Source of the DNA: Clostridiales bacterium
GTDB lineage: Bacteria > Bacillota > Clostridia > UBA1381
DNA length: 64,000 bases
Reading direction: 5' to 3'
Assembly: GCA_029226975.1 (NCBI GenBank)
Contig: JAQXZB010000015.1
Location: forward strand, 20,222-84,221
Part shown: piece by piece, positions 33,691-42,364 of the stretch
How positions within the stretch are numbered: the stretch's first letter is position 1
Layout: the number at the start of each line of letters is the position of its first letter
Program-made: the position numbers and the translations under genes
Notes under the pieces: model-generated
The model's database searches: none
What the model was told of the DNA's origin: nothing
Seen by the model: only the letters and a program-made list of their open reading frames with translations

Positions 33691-33800
33691 CTCTATTTTA
33701 ACAGGTCAAATATTCTTAATTCGCGCAGTGTTTTCTGTAAATGGATTTTTGAAAAAGTATGCAGATATGGCTGACAAGTACCTGAACATATCACATGATA

Positions 33801-33830
33801 TTGACAATATATGATTAAATATGGTATAAT
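33801..33830 (+). promoter_or_regulatory. Promoter of the M15 peptidase gene
   Basis: TTGACA (33801-33806), 18 bases, TATAAT (33825-33830). Confidence 0.75.
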
Positions 33831-33890
33831 CAGCCAAAGAGCTGTTGACTATAATAGATCTTTAGACAACAAAAAATAGTGGGTGATTAA

Positions 33891-34742
33891 ATGTATATCA
33901 AAAAAGAAATTCACAAAAGGCAAAGAAAAAGAAAACAGCAAAGAATGATTGCTTTGATTGTTGTGCTTGCGGGATTGGCGGCAATAACGGCGGGATTTTT
34001 GAAATTAGTTGTTTTTCGCGGCACTGATCCTAAACCGTCGGAGGATATTTATGTGATGGCGACGGACTATCCTACATATGTGCCTGAGCAAAGCCCCACA
34101 GAGCTTCCTACGGAAATTCCTACGGCGGCGCCGACCGAGCAGGTGATAACTAAAAGGGGTAGTGCACAGCCTATTCCCGAGAATGTACGGGAGCTGATGT
34201 CGGGAAGCTCAATGACGCCCAATTATAATATAACCTATGATGATTTATCCTATCTTACAATACCGCACTATGATTTTTCATATAACGTAACCGAGGGCCA
34301 TATGGTGGTGGATGCCGATTTGGCGCAGGAAGTGCTGGATATATTTGAAGAATTATTCGATATTCAATATCCTATCCAAAGAATGGAGCTGGTTGATAAT
34401 TATGGTGCTGATGACTATATGTCAATAGAAAACAATAATACATCATCATTCAATTACCGCGAATCAACAGATGGCTCGGGGAGATTATCGAAGCACGCGC
34501 TGGGCAGAGCGATTGATATAAATCCGCAGATAAATCCTTATGTCAATGCTGACGGTACAGGCGCACATTCCAATGCGGCAGAGTATTGGAGCCGGGATGT
34601 GAGCAACTGGACAAGTGATATTGCAAAGGCGGCATACATCGGATATGATACTGAAATTTATAGGATTTTTGTTAATGAACATGGATGGTCTTGGGGAGGA
34701 GCATGGGATTCTTATAGGGACTATCAGCATTTTCAGAAATAA
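33891..34742 (+). CDS. Membrane-anchored M15-family peptidase (VanY/M15_4-like)
   Basis: A cell-wall peptidase that cuts peptidoglycan stem peptides outside the membrane. The 283 residues begin with a basic cytoplasmic tail, one transmembrane helix (about 18-38), then a Pro/Thr/Glu-rich linker (about 55-80) with repeated P-T-E motifs. The zinc site is visible: His and Asp in S-K-H-A-L-G-R-A-I-D near 201-208, and the last His in Y-Q-H-F near the C-terminus, preceded by W-S-W-G-G. It stands alone with its own promoter. Carboxypeptidase or endopeptidase specificity is not certain. Confidence 0.88.
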   Translation: MYIKKEIHKRQRKRKQQRMIALIVVLAGLAAITAGFLKLVVFRGTDPKPSEDIYVMATDYPTYVPEQSPTELPTEIPTAAPTEQVITKRGSAQPIPENVRELMSGSSMTPNYNITYDDLSYLTIPHYDFSYNVTEGHMVVDADLAQEVLDIFEELFDIQYPIQRMELVDNYGADDYMSIENNNTSSFNYRESTDGSGRLSKHALGRAIDINPQINPYVNADGTGAHSNAAEYWSRDVSNWTSDIAKAAYIGYDTEIYRIFVNEHGWSWGGAWDSYRDYQHFQK

Positions 34743-34985
34743 ATCATAAGCGGAGCATTAACCGGCATCCGGCTTTGAACGGACGGATATTGTGCAAAAT
34801 GTACAAATTGTCACAAAAACGGCGATTTTGTACGATTTTGTGACAAAATGCGATTTTTCTTCGGAATTGCCTATGTGTTTTTGTCACAAATTGGGTCATA
34901 TACCCCCAAATTTGACGTTTTAAAAATTCATTTTGCCAAACTTTGCCGAATTTTATTGAATTTTTTGGAGTTGTGATGTATAATT
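34743..34985. repeat. AT-rich spacer with three TTGTSACAA palindromes
   Basis: No gene is supported here. TTGTCACAAAA (34808-34818) and TTTTGTGACAA (34836-34846) are exact inverted repeats, and a third related box lies near 34877-34890. Each box is itself near-palindromic, so the cluster could hold operator sites. A minus-strand open frame across this region (34744-35001) has no ribosome site and a composition expected from the repeats. Confidence 0.5.
34956..34984 (+). promoter_or_regulatory. Promoter of the small RNA candidate
   Basis: TTGAAT (34956-34961), 17 bases, TATAAT (34979-34984); transcription is expected to begin at about 34991, where the first hairpin starts. Confidence 0.75.
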
Positions 34986-34990
34986 TGTAT

Positions 34991-35134
34991 GGAAAAACCA
35001 TTTAGGTGGTTTTTCCTAAATTACCGGACAGGGGAGATGCTGCGTGCATATGCGCAGCAGTAGAAACCTGAACAGGCATGGAGCATCGGCATAACAGTTT
35101 TAATGTTAAGCGGACTGCTCCATGTTGCTTTTTT
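34991..35134 (+). ncRNA. Structured small RNA of unknown class, about 144 nt
   Basis: The predicted transcript starts at once with a perfect 10-base hairpin, GGAAAAACCA with TGGTTTTTCC (34991-35016). A GCTGCG/CGCAGC hairpin follows (35039-35058), then a linker, then a 9-base terminator stem CATGGAGCA/TGCTCCATG (35077-35124) with inner TAACA/TGTTA and a T-run at 35129-35134. There is no reading frame with a ribosome site. It has its own promoter and terminator, and the next gene has a separate -10 box (TATAAT near 35170), which argues for a free-standing RNA rather than a simple leader, though a riboswitch-like leader is not excluded. It does not match 6S, SRP, tmRNA, RNase P or a riboswitch that I know. 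Confidence 0.6.
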
Positions 35135-35206
35135 GCGGTAAAAACAGTTGAAAACTACAGCGGACTATGTTATAATTAGGCAAATATATGAAAGGAAATG
35201 AACACC

Positions 35207-37543
35207 GTGAGATGTTTTAGCAAAAAGCCGGGCTTTGCCGATGCTTTAAGAGTATCGCTTGTCCCAAACAGCATATTTGAAGCAAGCGAGAGAACAGGCT
35301 TGGAATATATAAAATCCGTAGAGGTTGACAGGCTTCTTGCACCGTCTTTTGAGACGCGCGGACTGACAGCACCGAATAATGCACAGCGTTACGGAGGTTG
35401 GGAAAGAAAAGGCGCAAACAACTGGGAAACCTCTGCCGATACATTTACGCTTGCAGGTCATTCTCTCGGACATTGGATGAGCGCCGCCGCCGTATTTTAC
35501 AGGGATACGGAGGATGAGGAACTTTTAGAAATGCTCAATTATGCGGTTGACAAGCTTGATTATTTGCAGAGGATAACCAATTCGGCATATATAGGCGGCT
35601 GTGGTGAGGAATGTTTTACAAGACTGTTTGATGGGGATGTTTCCTCATGGTCAAGGGGCTATTGGGTTCCTTGGTACGGCATACACAAAATTTATCAGGG
35701 ACTGTTAGACGCATATGCTTATACCGGGAACGAAACGGCTTTTGCGGTGTTGAAAAAATTTGCGGACTGGGCAGTTGACGGCACTGCGGGACTTAATGAT
35801 TTACAGATGCAGACCATGCTTGAGGTTGAGCATGGCGGTATGAATGAAATATTTGCGTTTATGTATGAGCTTACCGGGGAGGAAAAATATCTTAATACGG
35901 CAAGGAGATTTACCCATGATATGGTAACAGAGCCACTTATATCGGGCAGGGATTGCCTTACGGGGCTTCATGCCAACACGCAGATACCCAAAATTGTCGG
36001 CGCGGCAAAAATATATGAGCAGTCTCCCCATAAATATAAGGCTTACAGGACGGCGTGCGAAAATTTTTGGGACTTTGTGGTAAACAACCGTTCATACGCA
36101 ATAGGCGGAAATTCCATAAGCGAGCATTTTGAAAACGAAGGTGCGGAAACCCTCGGAGTTAAAACCTGCGAAAGCTGCAATACCTATAACATGATGCGGC
36201 TTACGGAGCATTTGTTCTCATGGAAGCATGACAGTGCATATATGGACTGGTATGAGGACGCGCTGTATAATCATATTCTGGGTCAGCAGGAACCTAAAAC
36301 GGGTGCAAAGATGTATTTTGTATCGCTTTTGCCGGGACATCACAGAGTATATGAGATAAAAGGCGAATCTTGGTGGTGCTGTACGGGGACGGGCATGGAA
36401 AATCCGGGCAGATATACAAGATGCATTTACTATGAGGATAAGGACGAGTTGTATGTTAATTTGTATATGCCAAATACCTATACATGGGCGGATAAGGGTT
36501 TAACCTTTAAAATGGAAACCGAATATCCCTATTCGGACAATATAAAAATGACCGTAACGGAGGGCTGTGGCTATGCTTCAATAAATTTTCGCGCACCGGC
36601 ATGGCTTGAGGAGAAAATGACGGTTGAAGTGAACGGTAAAAGCCTTGCTTCGGGCGTGGGAGAGTACCTTGCGGCGGTGCGTGACTGGAAGGCGGGTGAC
36701 GTGATAGATATTAAAATACCCATGAGTGTGCGGGTATATCGTTCAAGAGAGGATAATAAAATTGCATATAAATACGGACCTGTCACACTGGCTGCACCCT
36801 TGGGAAGTGTTGAGGGCGTAAACGGAGCGGAGGAATATATAAGCAACGAAACCGTAATTGACACAAAAACACAAAGTGTTCCATACATAATAACCGGCAA
36901 TAAAAAGGCAGAGGATTTGGCAGAGCTGACAGATAAAGCGTCGCTGACCTTTACCGTTAAAGCCGAAAATAATTCCGGCGGGAATGATATAAGACTTGTG
37001 CCCTTTTACGGTGTGCATCATCAATTTTATACGGTTTACTGGAATGTAAATACAGAAACGGACGGCTTTTTTAAAGCCTTAAACGATGTGACCATAGACA
37101 AGGTGGAGCCTGACGGACAGCAGGACGAAATCGGACACTGCAAAAAGACCAACACCTCAGGCAATATTCATCAAGGCAGCTTTACGGGTGCGGACGGAAA
37201 AATTCATATGTACCGCAGTGCGTGGGGAACAACGGACGAGGGCAGCGATGAGCTTCCGTATTTTTCATATGTTCTTAAGGCGGGAGCGGGACAGAGCTTT
37301 TTATATGCCGTATACCGGGGCTTGACCGAGCATACGGGAGATTTTAACATTCTTATTGACGGAGAAAAAATTGCGGATCAGACAATAGATAATTCAATGG
37401 GAGTGTATTCGGTATTCTATGAAATTCCGAAAAGCTTAACCCAAGGCAAGAAAACGGTCACAGTTAAGTTGCAGGCAAAAACGGCGGCTTCCTGTGCGGA
37501 AGCGCTTGAGCTTAGAATAACAAGCGGTGTGGTTTCAAAGTAA
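35207..37543 (+). CDS. Glycoside hydrolase family 127 beta-L-arabinofuranosidase-like protein
   Basis: Removes beta-linked L-arabinofuranose from plant arabino-oligosaccharides or hydroxyproline glycans, probably in the cytoplasm since no signal peptide is seen. The 778 residues match the DUF1680/GH127 fold: G-H-S-L-G-H-W near 86, E-S-C-N-T-Y-N-M near 321 and the C-C-T-G-T-G-M-E-N segment near 391, whose second Cys is the family's nucleophile and part of a zinc-thiolate site. A C-terminal beta domain follows and an extra 100-150 residues exceed the 650-residue reference enzymes. GTG 35207 is set by AAAGGA 11 bases upstream; ATG 35198 lies too close. GH146 is a close alternative. Confidence 0.88.
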   Translation: MRCFSKKPGFADALRVSLVPNSIFEASERTGLEYIKSVEVDRLLAPSFETRGLTAPNNAQRYGGWERKGANNWETSADTFTLAGHSLGHWMSAAAVFYRDTEDEELLEMLNYAVDKLDYLQRITNSAYIGGCGEECFTRLFDGDVSSWSRGYWVPWYGIHKIYQGLLDAYAYTGNETAFAVLKKFADWAVDGTAGLNDLQMQTMLEVEHGGMNEIFAFMYELTGEEKYLNTARRFTHDMVTEPLISGRDCLTGLHANTQIPKIVGAAKIYEQSPHKYKAYRTACENFWDFVVNNRSYAIGGNSISEHFENEGAETLGVKTCESCNTYNMMRLTEHLFSWKHDSAYMDWYEDALYNHILGQQEPKTGAKMYFVSLLPGHHRVYEIKGESWWCCTGTGMENPGRYTRCIYYEDKDELYVNLYMPNTYTWADKGLTFKMETEYPYSDNIKMTVTEGCGYASINFRAPAWLEEKMTVEVNGKSLASGVGEYLAAVRDWKAGDVIDIKIPMSVRVYRSREDNKIAYKYGPVTLAAPLGSVEGVNGAEEYISNETVIDTKTQSVPYIITGNKKAEDLAELTDKASLTFTVKAENNSGGNDIRLVPFYGVHHQFYTVYWNVNTETDGFFKALNDVTIDKVEPDGQQDEIGHCKKTNTSGNIHQGSFTGADGKIHMYRSAWGTTDEGSDELPYFSYVLKAGAGQSFLYAVYRGLTEHTGDFNILIDGEKIADQTIDNSMGVYSVFYEIPKSLTQGKKTVTVKLQAKTAASCAEALELRITSGVVSK

Positions 37544-37548
37544 ATAAT

Positions 37549-37592
37549 AAGGGTCTGTATCAAAACTCGATTGGGCTTTGATACAGACCCTT
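37549..37592. terminator. Bidirectional terminator between convergent genes
   Basis: AAGGGTCTGTATCAAA (37549-37564) and TTTGATACAGACCCTT (37577-37592) form an exact 16-base stem between the ends of the GH127 and acyl-CoA ligase genes. Confidence 0.8.
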
Positions 37593-37596
37593 GTGG

Positions 37597-39240
37597 TTAT
37601 ACTCGGTATAAAAATCCGTTTTTAAGGTCCTGTGCCGCCATTTCCTTGGCTTTGTAGTGAAGCTTTTTTCCGGTAAGATTTAAGGGGATTTCGTTTACAA
37701 AACGATAATAGCGCGGACGCTTGTAGTTTGCAATCATCGGGCTTTCCTTGCAGAAGCTTTCAAGCTCCTCATAGGTAAGAGAATCATCGCTTTTAACGAT
37801 ATATGCTGTAACCAGCTCGCCCCGTATCTTGTCCGGCGCGGCAGTGACAATGCAGTCCTTTACCTTCGGATGAGAGTTTAAAACCTCCTCTACCTGCGTA
37901 GGATATATGTTTTCTCCGGAGGAGATGATCATATCGTCCTTTCTTCCCACTATCGTAACATAGCAGTTCTCACTCCAGGTGGCAAGGTCGTTGGTATATA
38001 TAAAGCCCTTGTAATACTTGTTTTGGGTTTCTTCCTCATTGTTGAAGTATCTGTAGGGCGATTTTGCGGGGGATTTGATTATAACCTCTCCGACTTCGGT
38101 GTTATCCGTACGGGCAAGATCGTCCGGCTCGGCTTTTCTGTCCTCGTAAATCTTTACAACCCTTACATCATCGTCAATACAGGATCCGCCGGCCGTTCCG
38201 GCATATTCGGGCAGATCGAAGGGTCTCAGGAAGGTGTTCCAGAAGGTTTCGGTAGTGCCGTAGCCGTTGAAGATGTTGGGGGTAAGTGTATTTTGATAGC
38301 GTATGCATGCGGCGCGCTCCAGTGCGCTTCCCATGGTGACAATTCCTCTTAAGGAGCCCAAATCCCTGCCGTTTTTGTCCTGAGAATCCGCAAGTGCCTC
38401 CAATACGGTAGGAACGCCGATAACAAAGGTTATGCCGAATTTTTCCACATATTCAAGGCATTTGTCGGGATTGAACTTGCGCATTATATAAATTGCCGCA
38501 CCCGCATACAAGGACGGGCAGGGACCTGCGCAGTGTATTCCGCCCCGGTGGAACCATGGCGTAGTGTTCATGGTCTTGTCGGTCTGATTCATGGGAAAAT
38601 GAATCATTACATCATGGCTTGACAAAACCTCGTTGATGCTTGTAAGCGGAACACCCTTTTGGCGTCCTGTTGTGCCTGAGGTGTATAGTCTCGTGGTTTC
38701 ATCGTAGATATTATGATCAAAGGCGAGAGCAGGCTCGGTGTCAGGCTCGCTTTGAACATAATCATCATAGGAAATACAGCCGTCAAGTCTTGCTGTTCTG
38801 TCATAGGGGTCAATCATAATAAGACGTCCGGGCTTGTGCTTTGCCATTTCCACAGCTTGGCGTATCTCCTTTTCCTGTTCCGCTTCAAAGAACATTACCG
38901 ACGGCTTGGAATCGTCAATATTCATGGCAATTTCGCCGGCACTCAGTCGATAGTTTGCCGGGCAGTTTACCGCGCCTATCTTGTGAGCGGCGACATAGGC
39001 AAATACAAAAACAGGGCAGTTAAGAAGCTGATACATAATAACATCGCCCTTTTTCACGCCGTCATGTATAAACGCGTTGGCAAGCTTGTTCACCTCGCGG
39101 TTAAGTTCCGCATAGGTCCAGTTTTCGCCGGTTTCCGGGAAATACATTGCCTGCTTGTTTGAAAATCTGCGAACATTGCGCATAAAACCCTCAATCCAAG
39201 TGTATTCACGTTCAAAGATTGATTTAAAATCGTTATCCAT
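37597..39240 (-). CDS. AMP-dependent acyl-CoA synthetase/ligase
   Basis: Activates a carboxylic acid (fatty or aromatic) to an acyl-AMP and then a CoA thioester in the cytoplasm. The 547 residues have the P-loop Y-T-S-G-T-T-G-R-Q-K-G near 170, the A5 motif N-G-Y-G-T-T-E-T near 320, the Asp/Arg hinge in T-N-D-L-A-T and V-G-R-K-D-D-M-I near 430, and a C-terminal catalytic Lys region (T-G-K-K). AAGGAGG precedes the ATG. The gene is monocistronic with its own promoter. Chain length or ring preference cannot be read. Confidence 0.9.
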   Translation of the reverse strand: MDNDFKSIFEREYTWIEGFMRNVRRFSNKQAMYFPETGENWTYAELNREVNKLANAFIHDGVKKGDVIMYQLLNCPVFVFAYVAAHKIGAVNCPANYRLSAGEIAMNIDDSKPSVMFFEAEQEKEIRQAVEMAKHKPGRLIMIDPYDRTARLDGCISYDDYVQSEPDTEPALAFDHNIYDETTRLYTSGTTGRQKGVPLTSINEVLSSHDVMIHFPMNQTDKTMNTTPWFHRGGIHCAGPCPSLYAGAAIYIMRKFNPDKCLEYVEKFGITFVIGVPTVLEALADSQDKNGRDLGSLRGIVTMGSALERAACIRYQNTLTPNIFNGYGTTETFWNTFLRPFDLPEYAGTAGGSCIDDDVRVVKIYEDRKAEPDDLARTDNTEVGEVIIKSPAKSPYRYFNNEEETQNKYYKGFIYTNDLATWSENCYVTIVGRKDDMIISSGENIYPTQVEEVLNSHPKVKDCIVTAAPDKIRGELVTAYIVKSDDSLTYEELESFCKESPMIANYKRPRYYRFVNEIPLNLTGKKLHYKAKEMAAQDLKNGFLYRV

Positions 39241-39285
39241 AAAAAAACCTCCTTGTTTAACATATGGTATAAATCCTTTCTACTT

Positions 39286-39314
39286 ATAATAACCGAAATT
39301 TGTGCTTTTGTCAA
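39286..39314 (-). promoter_or_regulatory. Promoter of the acyl-CoA ligase gene
   Basis: Minus strand TTGACA (39314-39309), 17 bases, TATTAT (39291-39286). Confidence 0.75.
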
Positions 39315-39372
39315 TGGATTTTGGTATTTTTGAAAAATATTTCCGGCAAATACTTAAAGAGTTGTATTAAGC

Positions 39373-39401
39373 TTGACATTGAGGAGCGTTTATGGTAATA
39401 T
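39373..39401 (+). promoter_or_regulatory. Promoter of the mutS2 operon
   Basis: TTGACA (39373-39378), 17 bases, TAATAT (39396-39401). Confidence 0.75.
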
Positions 39402-39466
39402 TATTAAGGATAAAAGCTGACAAGCTGCCGCACCTAAATATATAATGGATATAAGAGGAATGTTTA

Positions 39467-41845
39467 ATGGATAAGGCATATAAAGTTCTTGAATATAATA
39501 AAATATTGGAAAGGCTTGCCGGATATACGCAAAGCCCTGATGTAAAAAACAGGATTTTGGAGCTTGAGCCGTATAAGGAGCTTGAGCAGGCAAGGGCGGC
39601 ACAGCGTGAAACAACGGAAGCACTGATTACCATGTTAAAGCTTGGCTCTCCGGCGGTATCTCTGTCGGTTAAAAACGTTTTGGGAGCGGTCAAAAGAAGT
39701 GAGCTGGGCGGCGTTTTGCATACGGACGAGCTGTTGGACGTATCGCGGCTTTTGTATGCGGCAAGGTATATGAAAGGGTATCTGTCGGAGGCGGCGGACG
39801 AGTGCGGACTGCTTTTAAAAATACGTGAGAGCATTATAACCGCAAAGGCACTGGAGGATAAAATAAACTCGGCTGTAATATCCGAAAACGAGATTGCCGA
39901 TGACGCTTCGCCGGAGCTTGGCACCATACGCAGAAAAATAAAAAACCTCAACGGCAGAATAAGAGAAACCTTAAATCATATGATTCATTCCGCCCATTAT
40001 AAAAAGTTTTTGCAGGACCCAATTGTAACAATGCGCTCCGAGCGTTTCGTAATACCCGTAAAAAGCGAGTACAAAAGCGAGGTCAGCGGAATAGTACATG
40101 ATTCCTCCGCAACGGGGGCAACGCTGTTTATAGAGCCGATGAGCGTTGTGCGCGACAACAACGAAATACGGGATTTAAAAAACAGGGAACAGCTTGAGAT
40201 TGAGCGGATACTTGCCGCACTTTCGGCGGAGGTTGCCGAAAACGGCCATACGATGTTTGTGGATTACAGGGCAATGTGCGATTTGGATTTTATGTTTTGT
40301 AAGGGCAGGCTGTCACTGGATATGAACGCGGTTGAGCCGGTATTAAACGATGAAGGACGCGTGTATTTGAAAAAAGCGCGGCATCCGCTTATCGATAAGG
40401 ACAAGGTTGTCGCAAATGATATAGAGCTTGGAAAAAGCTTTGATACCCTGGTTGTAACGGGACCCAATACCGGCGGAAAAACCGTTACGTTAAAAACCAT
40501 AGGACTGTTTTCTTTAATGGCGGCTGCGGGACTGCATATAAGCGCGGCGGACAACAGTGAAGCGGCGGTTTTTACAAGAGTGTTTGCGGATATAGGAGAT
40601 GAGCAGTCCATTGAGCAGAGCCTGTCAACCTTCTCATCACATATGGTAAATATCGTATCTATTCTTCGGGAGGTGGATGAAAATTCCCTTGCGCTGTTTG
40701 ATGAGTTGGGCGCGGGAACGGACCCGACGGAGGGAGCGGCTTTGGCGATTGCAATACTGGAATATCTGCGCGCAATGGGCGCAAGAACCGTTGCAACCAC
40801 CCATTACAGCGAGCTAAAGCTGTTTGCGCTTTCCGAAAACGGCGTTGAAAACGCATCATGCGAATTTGACGTTGCGTCATTGCAGCCTACCTATAAGCTG
40901 CTCATAGGCGTTCCCGGAAAAAGCAATGCCTTTGCAATATCAAGGCGGTTAGGACTTGACGAGGGGATTATAAGCCGTGCAAACGATATACTTTCTGATG
41001 AGGATATAAAATTTGAGGATGTAATAACCGATTTGGAGGTAAACCGCAACAAAGCCAGAACTGCGGCAGATGAAGCGCAGAGAATGAAGCGGGAGCTTGG
41101 GGAGCTTAAAAAGCAGGTTGAAGATGACAGGATAAAGCTTAAGGAGAATAAATCGAGAATTCTTGACGAGGCAAGGCGCGAAGCGAAGATAATCGTTATG
41201 GAAGCCCGCGAGGAAGCAAACTCGCTTATAAAAGAGCTTGAAAAAATGAAAAGCCAAGGGGACGCGGATATACGTCAAAAAACCGCAAAGCTGAAGGACA
41301 AGCTAAAGGAGAAGGAAGATACCATTGACGCGGCAATGGCAAGGGCTGCAAAGCCCAAGAAAACCTATGCGCCGCCTCCCAAGGATCTAAGACCGGGCAG
41401 TGCGGTGAAGATTGTGGATATGAATCAGGAAGCAACCGTTCTTGTACCACCGGATAAGAACGGAAAGGTCAAGGTACAGGCGGGAATTATAAAAATGGAT
41501 GTGCATATATCCAATTTGAGAAAGCTTGATGAGAAAAAGCCTGCCGAAACCGCCAAAACCTATGTTAAGTCCACACGCGCCCTTAACTCAAAGACGAAAA
41601 CCGCTTCTACCGAGGTAGATGTAAGAGGACAGTATCCCGAGGAAGCGTGGTCGAATGTGGAGAAATTCCTTGACGACTGTTATCTTGCCGGAATTTCACC
41701 GGTAAATATTATCCACGGCAAGGGTACCGGCGTTTTAAAGAAAATGATACGGGAAAATTTAAGGAAGCACAGATATGTAAAATCCTTCCGTCCGGGGCGC
41801 TACGGCGAGGGCGAGGACGGAGTAACGGTCTGTGAGCTTAAGTAG
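39467..41845 (+). CDS. mutS2: Endonuclease MutS2
   Basis: DNA- and ribosome-associated ATPase; the family suppresses homologous recombination and, in Bacillus, acts on collided ribosomes. The 792 residues show the core helices, Walker A G-P-N-T-G-G-K-T near 330, F-A-D-I-G-D-E-Q near 375, Walker B in L-F-D-E-L-G-A-G-T near 412, a long charged coiled coil (about 520-630), a KOW-like linker, and a C-terminal Smr nuclease domain with D-V-R-G near 716 and H-G-K-G-T-G near 750. No mismatch-recognition domain I is present, as expected for MutS2. It is followed at 12 bases by ybaK. Confidence 0.95.
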   Translation: MDKAYKVLEYNKILERLAGYTQSPDVKNRILELEPYKELEQARAAQRETTEALITMLKLGSPAVSLSVKNVLGAVKRSELGGVLHTDELLDVSRLLYAARYMKGYLSEAADECGLLLKIRESIITAKALEDKINSAVISENEIADDASPELGTIRRKIKNLNGRIRETLNHMIHSAHYKKFLQDPIVTMRSERFVIPVKSEYKSEVSGIVHDSSATGATLFIEPMSVVRDNNEIRDLKNREQLEIERILAALSAEVAENGHTMFVDYRAMCDLDFMFCKGRLSLDMNAVEPVLNDEGRVYLKKARHPLIDKDKVVANDIELGKSFDTLVVTGPNTGGKTVTLKTIGLFSLMAAAGLHISAADNSEAAVFTRVFADIGDEQSIEQSLSTFSSHMVNIVSILREVDENSLALFDELGAGTDPTEGAALAIAILEYLRAMGARTVATTHYSELKLFALSENGVENASCEFDVASLQPTYKLLIGVPGKSNAFAISRRLGLDEGIISRANDILSDEDIKFEDVITDLEVNRNKARTAADEAQRMKRELGELKKQVEDDRIKLKENKSRILDEARREAKIIVMEAREEANSLIKELEKMKSQGDADIRQKTAKLKDKLKEKEDTIDAAMARAAKPKKTYAPPPKDLRPGSAVKIVDMNQEATVLVPPDKNGKVKVQAGIIKMDVHISNLRKLDEKKPAETAKTYVKSTRALNSKTKTASTEVDVRGQYPEEAWSNVEKFLDDCYLAGISPVNIIHGKGTGVLKKMIRENLRKHRYVKSFRPGRYGEGEDGVTVCELK

Positions 41846-41857
41846 GGGGACAGGGAA

Positions 41858-42364
41858 ATGCCAAAAAAGAAGCCTGTTGTTACAAATGCCATGCGCACCG
41901 TTAAGGCGGCGGGGATTGATTTTGAAGCTTATGAATATGAGGCGGACGAGGTCGGGGAAAATTTCGGTATGAAAATCAGCGAAAAAACCGGAATAAGTCC
42001 CGACAGGTCCTTTAAGACACTTGTAATACGCGGTGAAAAAAACGGTATCATGGTTGTGTGTATTCCATGCAGTCGTGAACTGGATTTAAAGAAAACCGCA
42101 AAGGCGGTGGGTGACAAAAAGGCGGAAATGATACATGTAAAAGAGCTTTTGGGGCTTACCGGCTATATACGCGGCGGAGTGTCACCCATAGGAATGAAAA
42201 AGAAATACCCGACAATTATAAGCAGTTTGGCACTTGATTATGATAAAATAGCCGTTTCCGGCGGGGTCTGCGGTGTGGCTCTTATGCTCTCGCCGAAGGA
42301 TTTGCAGACCTTAACGGATTGTCGGTTTATGGATATAACCATTGATAAGGAGATGACAATATGA
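41858..42364 (+). CDS. ybaK: Aminoacyl-tRNA deacylase YbaK/EbsC family
   Basis: Trans-editing enzyme that hydrolyses mischarged Cys-tRNA(Pro). The 168 residues contain F-K-T-L-V-I-R near 50, with the Lys used in catalysis, the V-G-D-K-K segment near 85 and G-Y-I-R-G-G-V-S-P-I-G near 103, a family signature. GGGGACAG precedes the ATG. It overlaps the next gene by four bases (ATGA type), so the two are translationally coupled with mutS2 in one operon. Confidence 0.9.
   Translation: MPKKKPVVTNAMRTVKAAGIDFEAYEYEADEVGENFGMKISEKTGISPDRSFKTLVIRGEKNGIMVVCIPCSRELDLKKTAKAVGDKKAEMIHVKELLGLTGYIRGGVSPIGMKKKYPTIISSLALDYDKIAVSGGVCGVALMLSPKDLQTLTDCRFMDITIDKEMTI

Noticed and set aside
34744..35001. 85-codon minus-strand frame across the palindrome-rich spacer
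   Set aside because: It has no ribosome site, overlaps the promoter of the RNA candidate, and its composition follows the repeats.
34991..35134. Known riboswitch (TPP, yybP or THF) at the RNA candidate
   Set aside because: Short stretches recall pieces of these (GGGGAGA, CCTGAAC), but the rest of each consensus is missing or out of order.
40264..40800. 178-codon minus-strand frame inside mutS2
   Set aside because: The sense frame is a full MutS2 with Walker motifs; the antisense frame is low complexity and unsupported.
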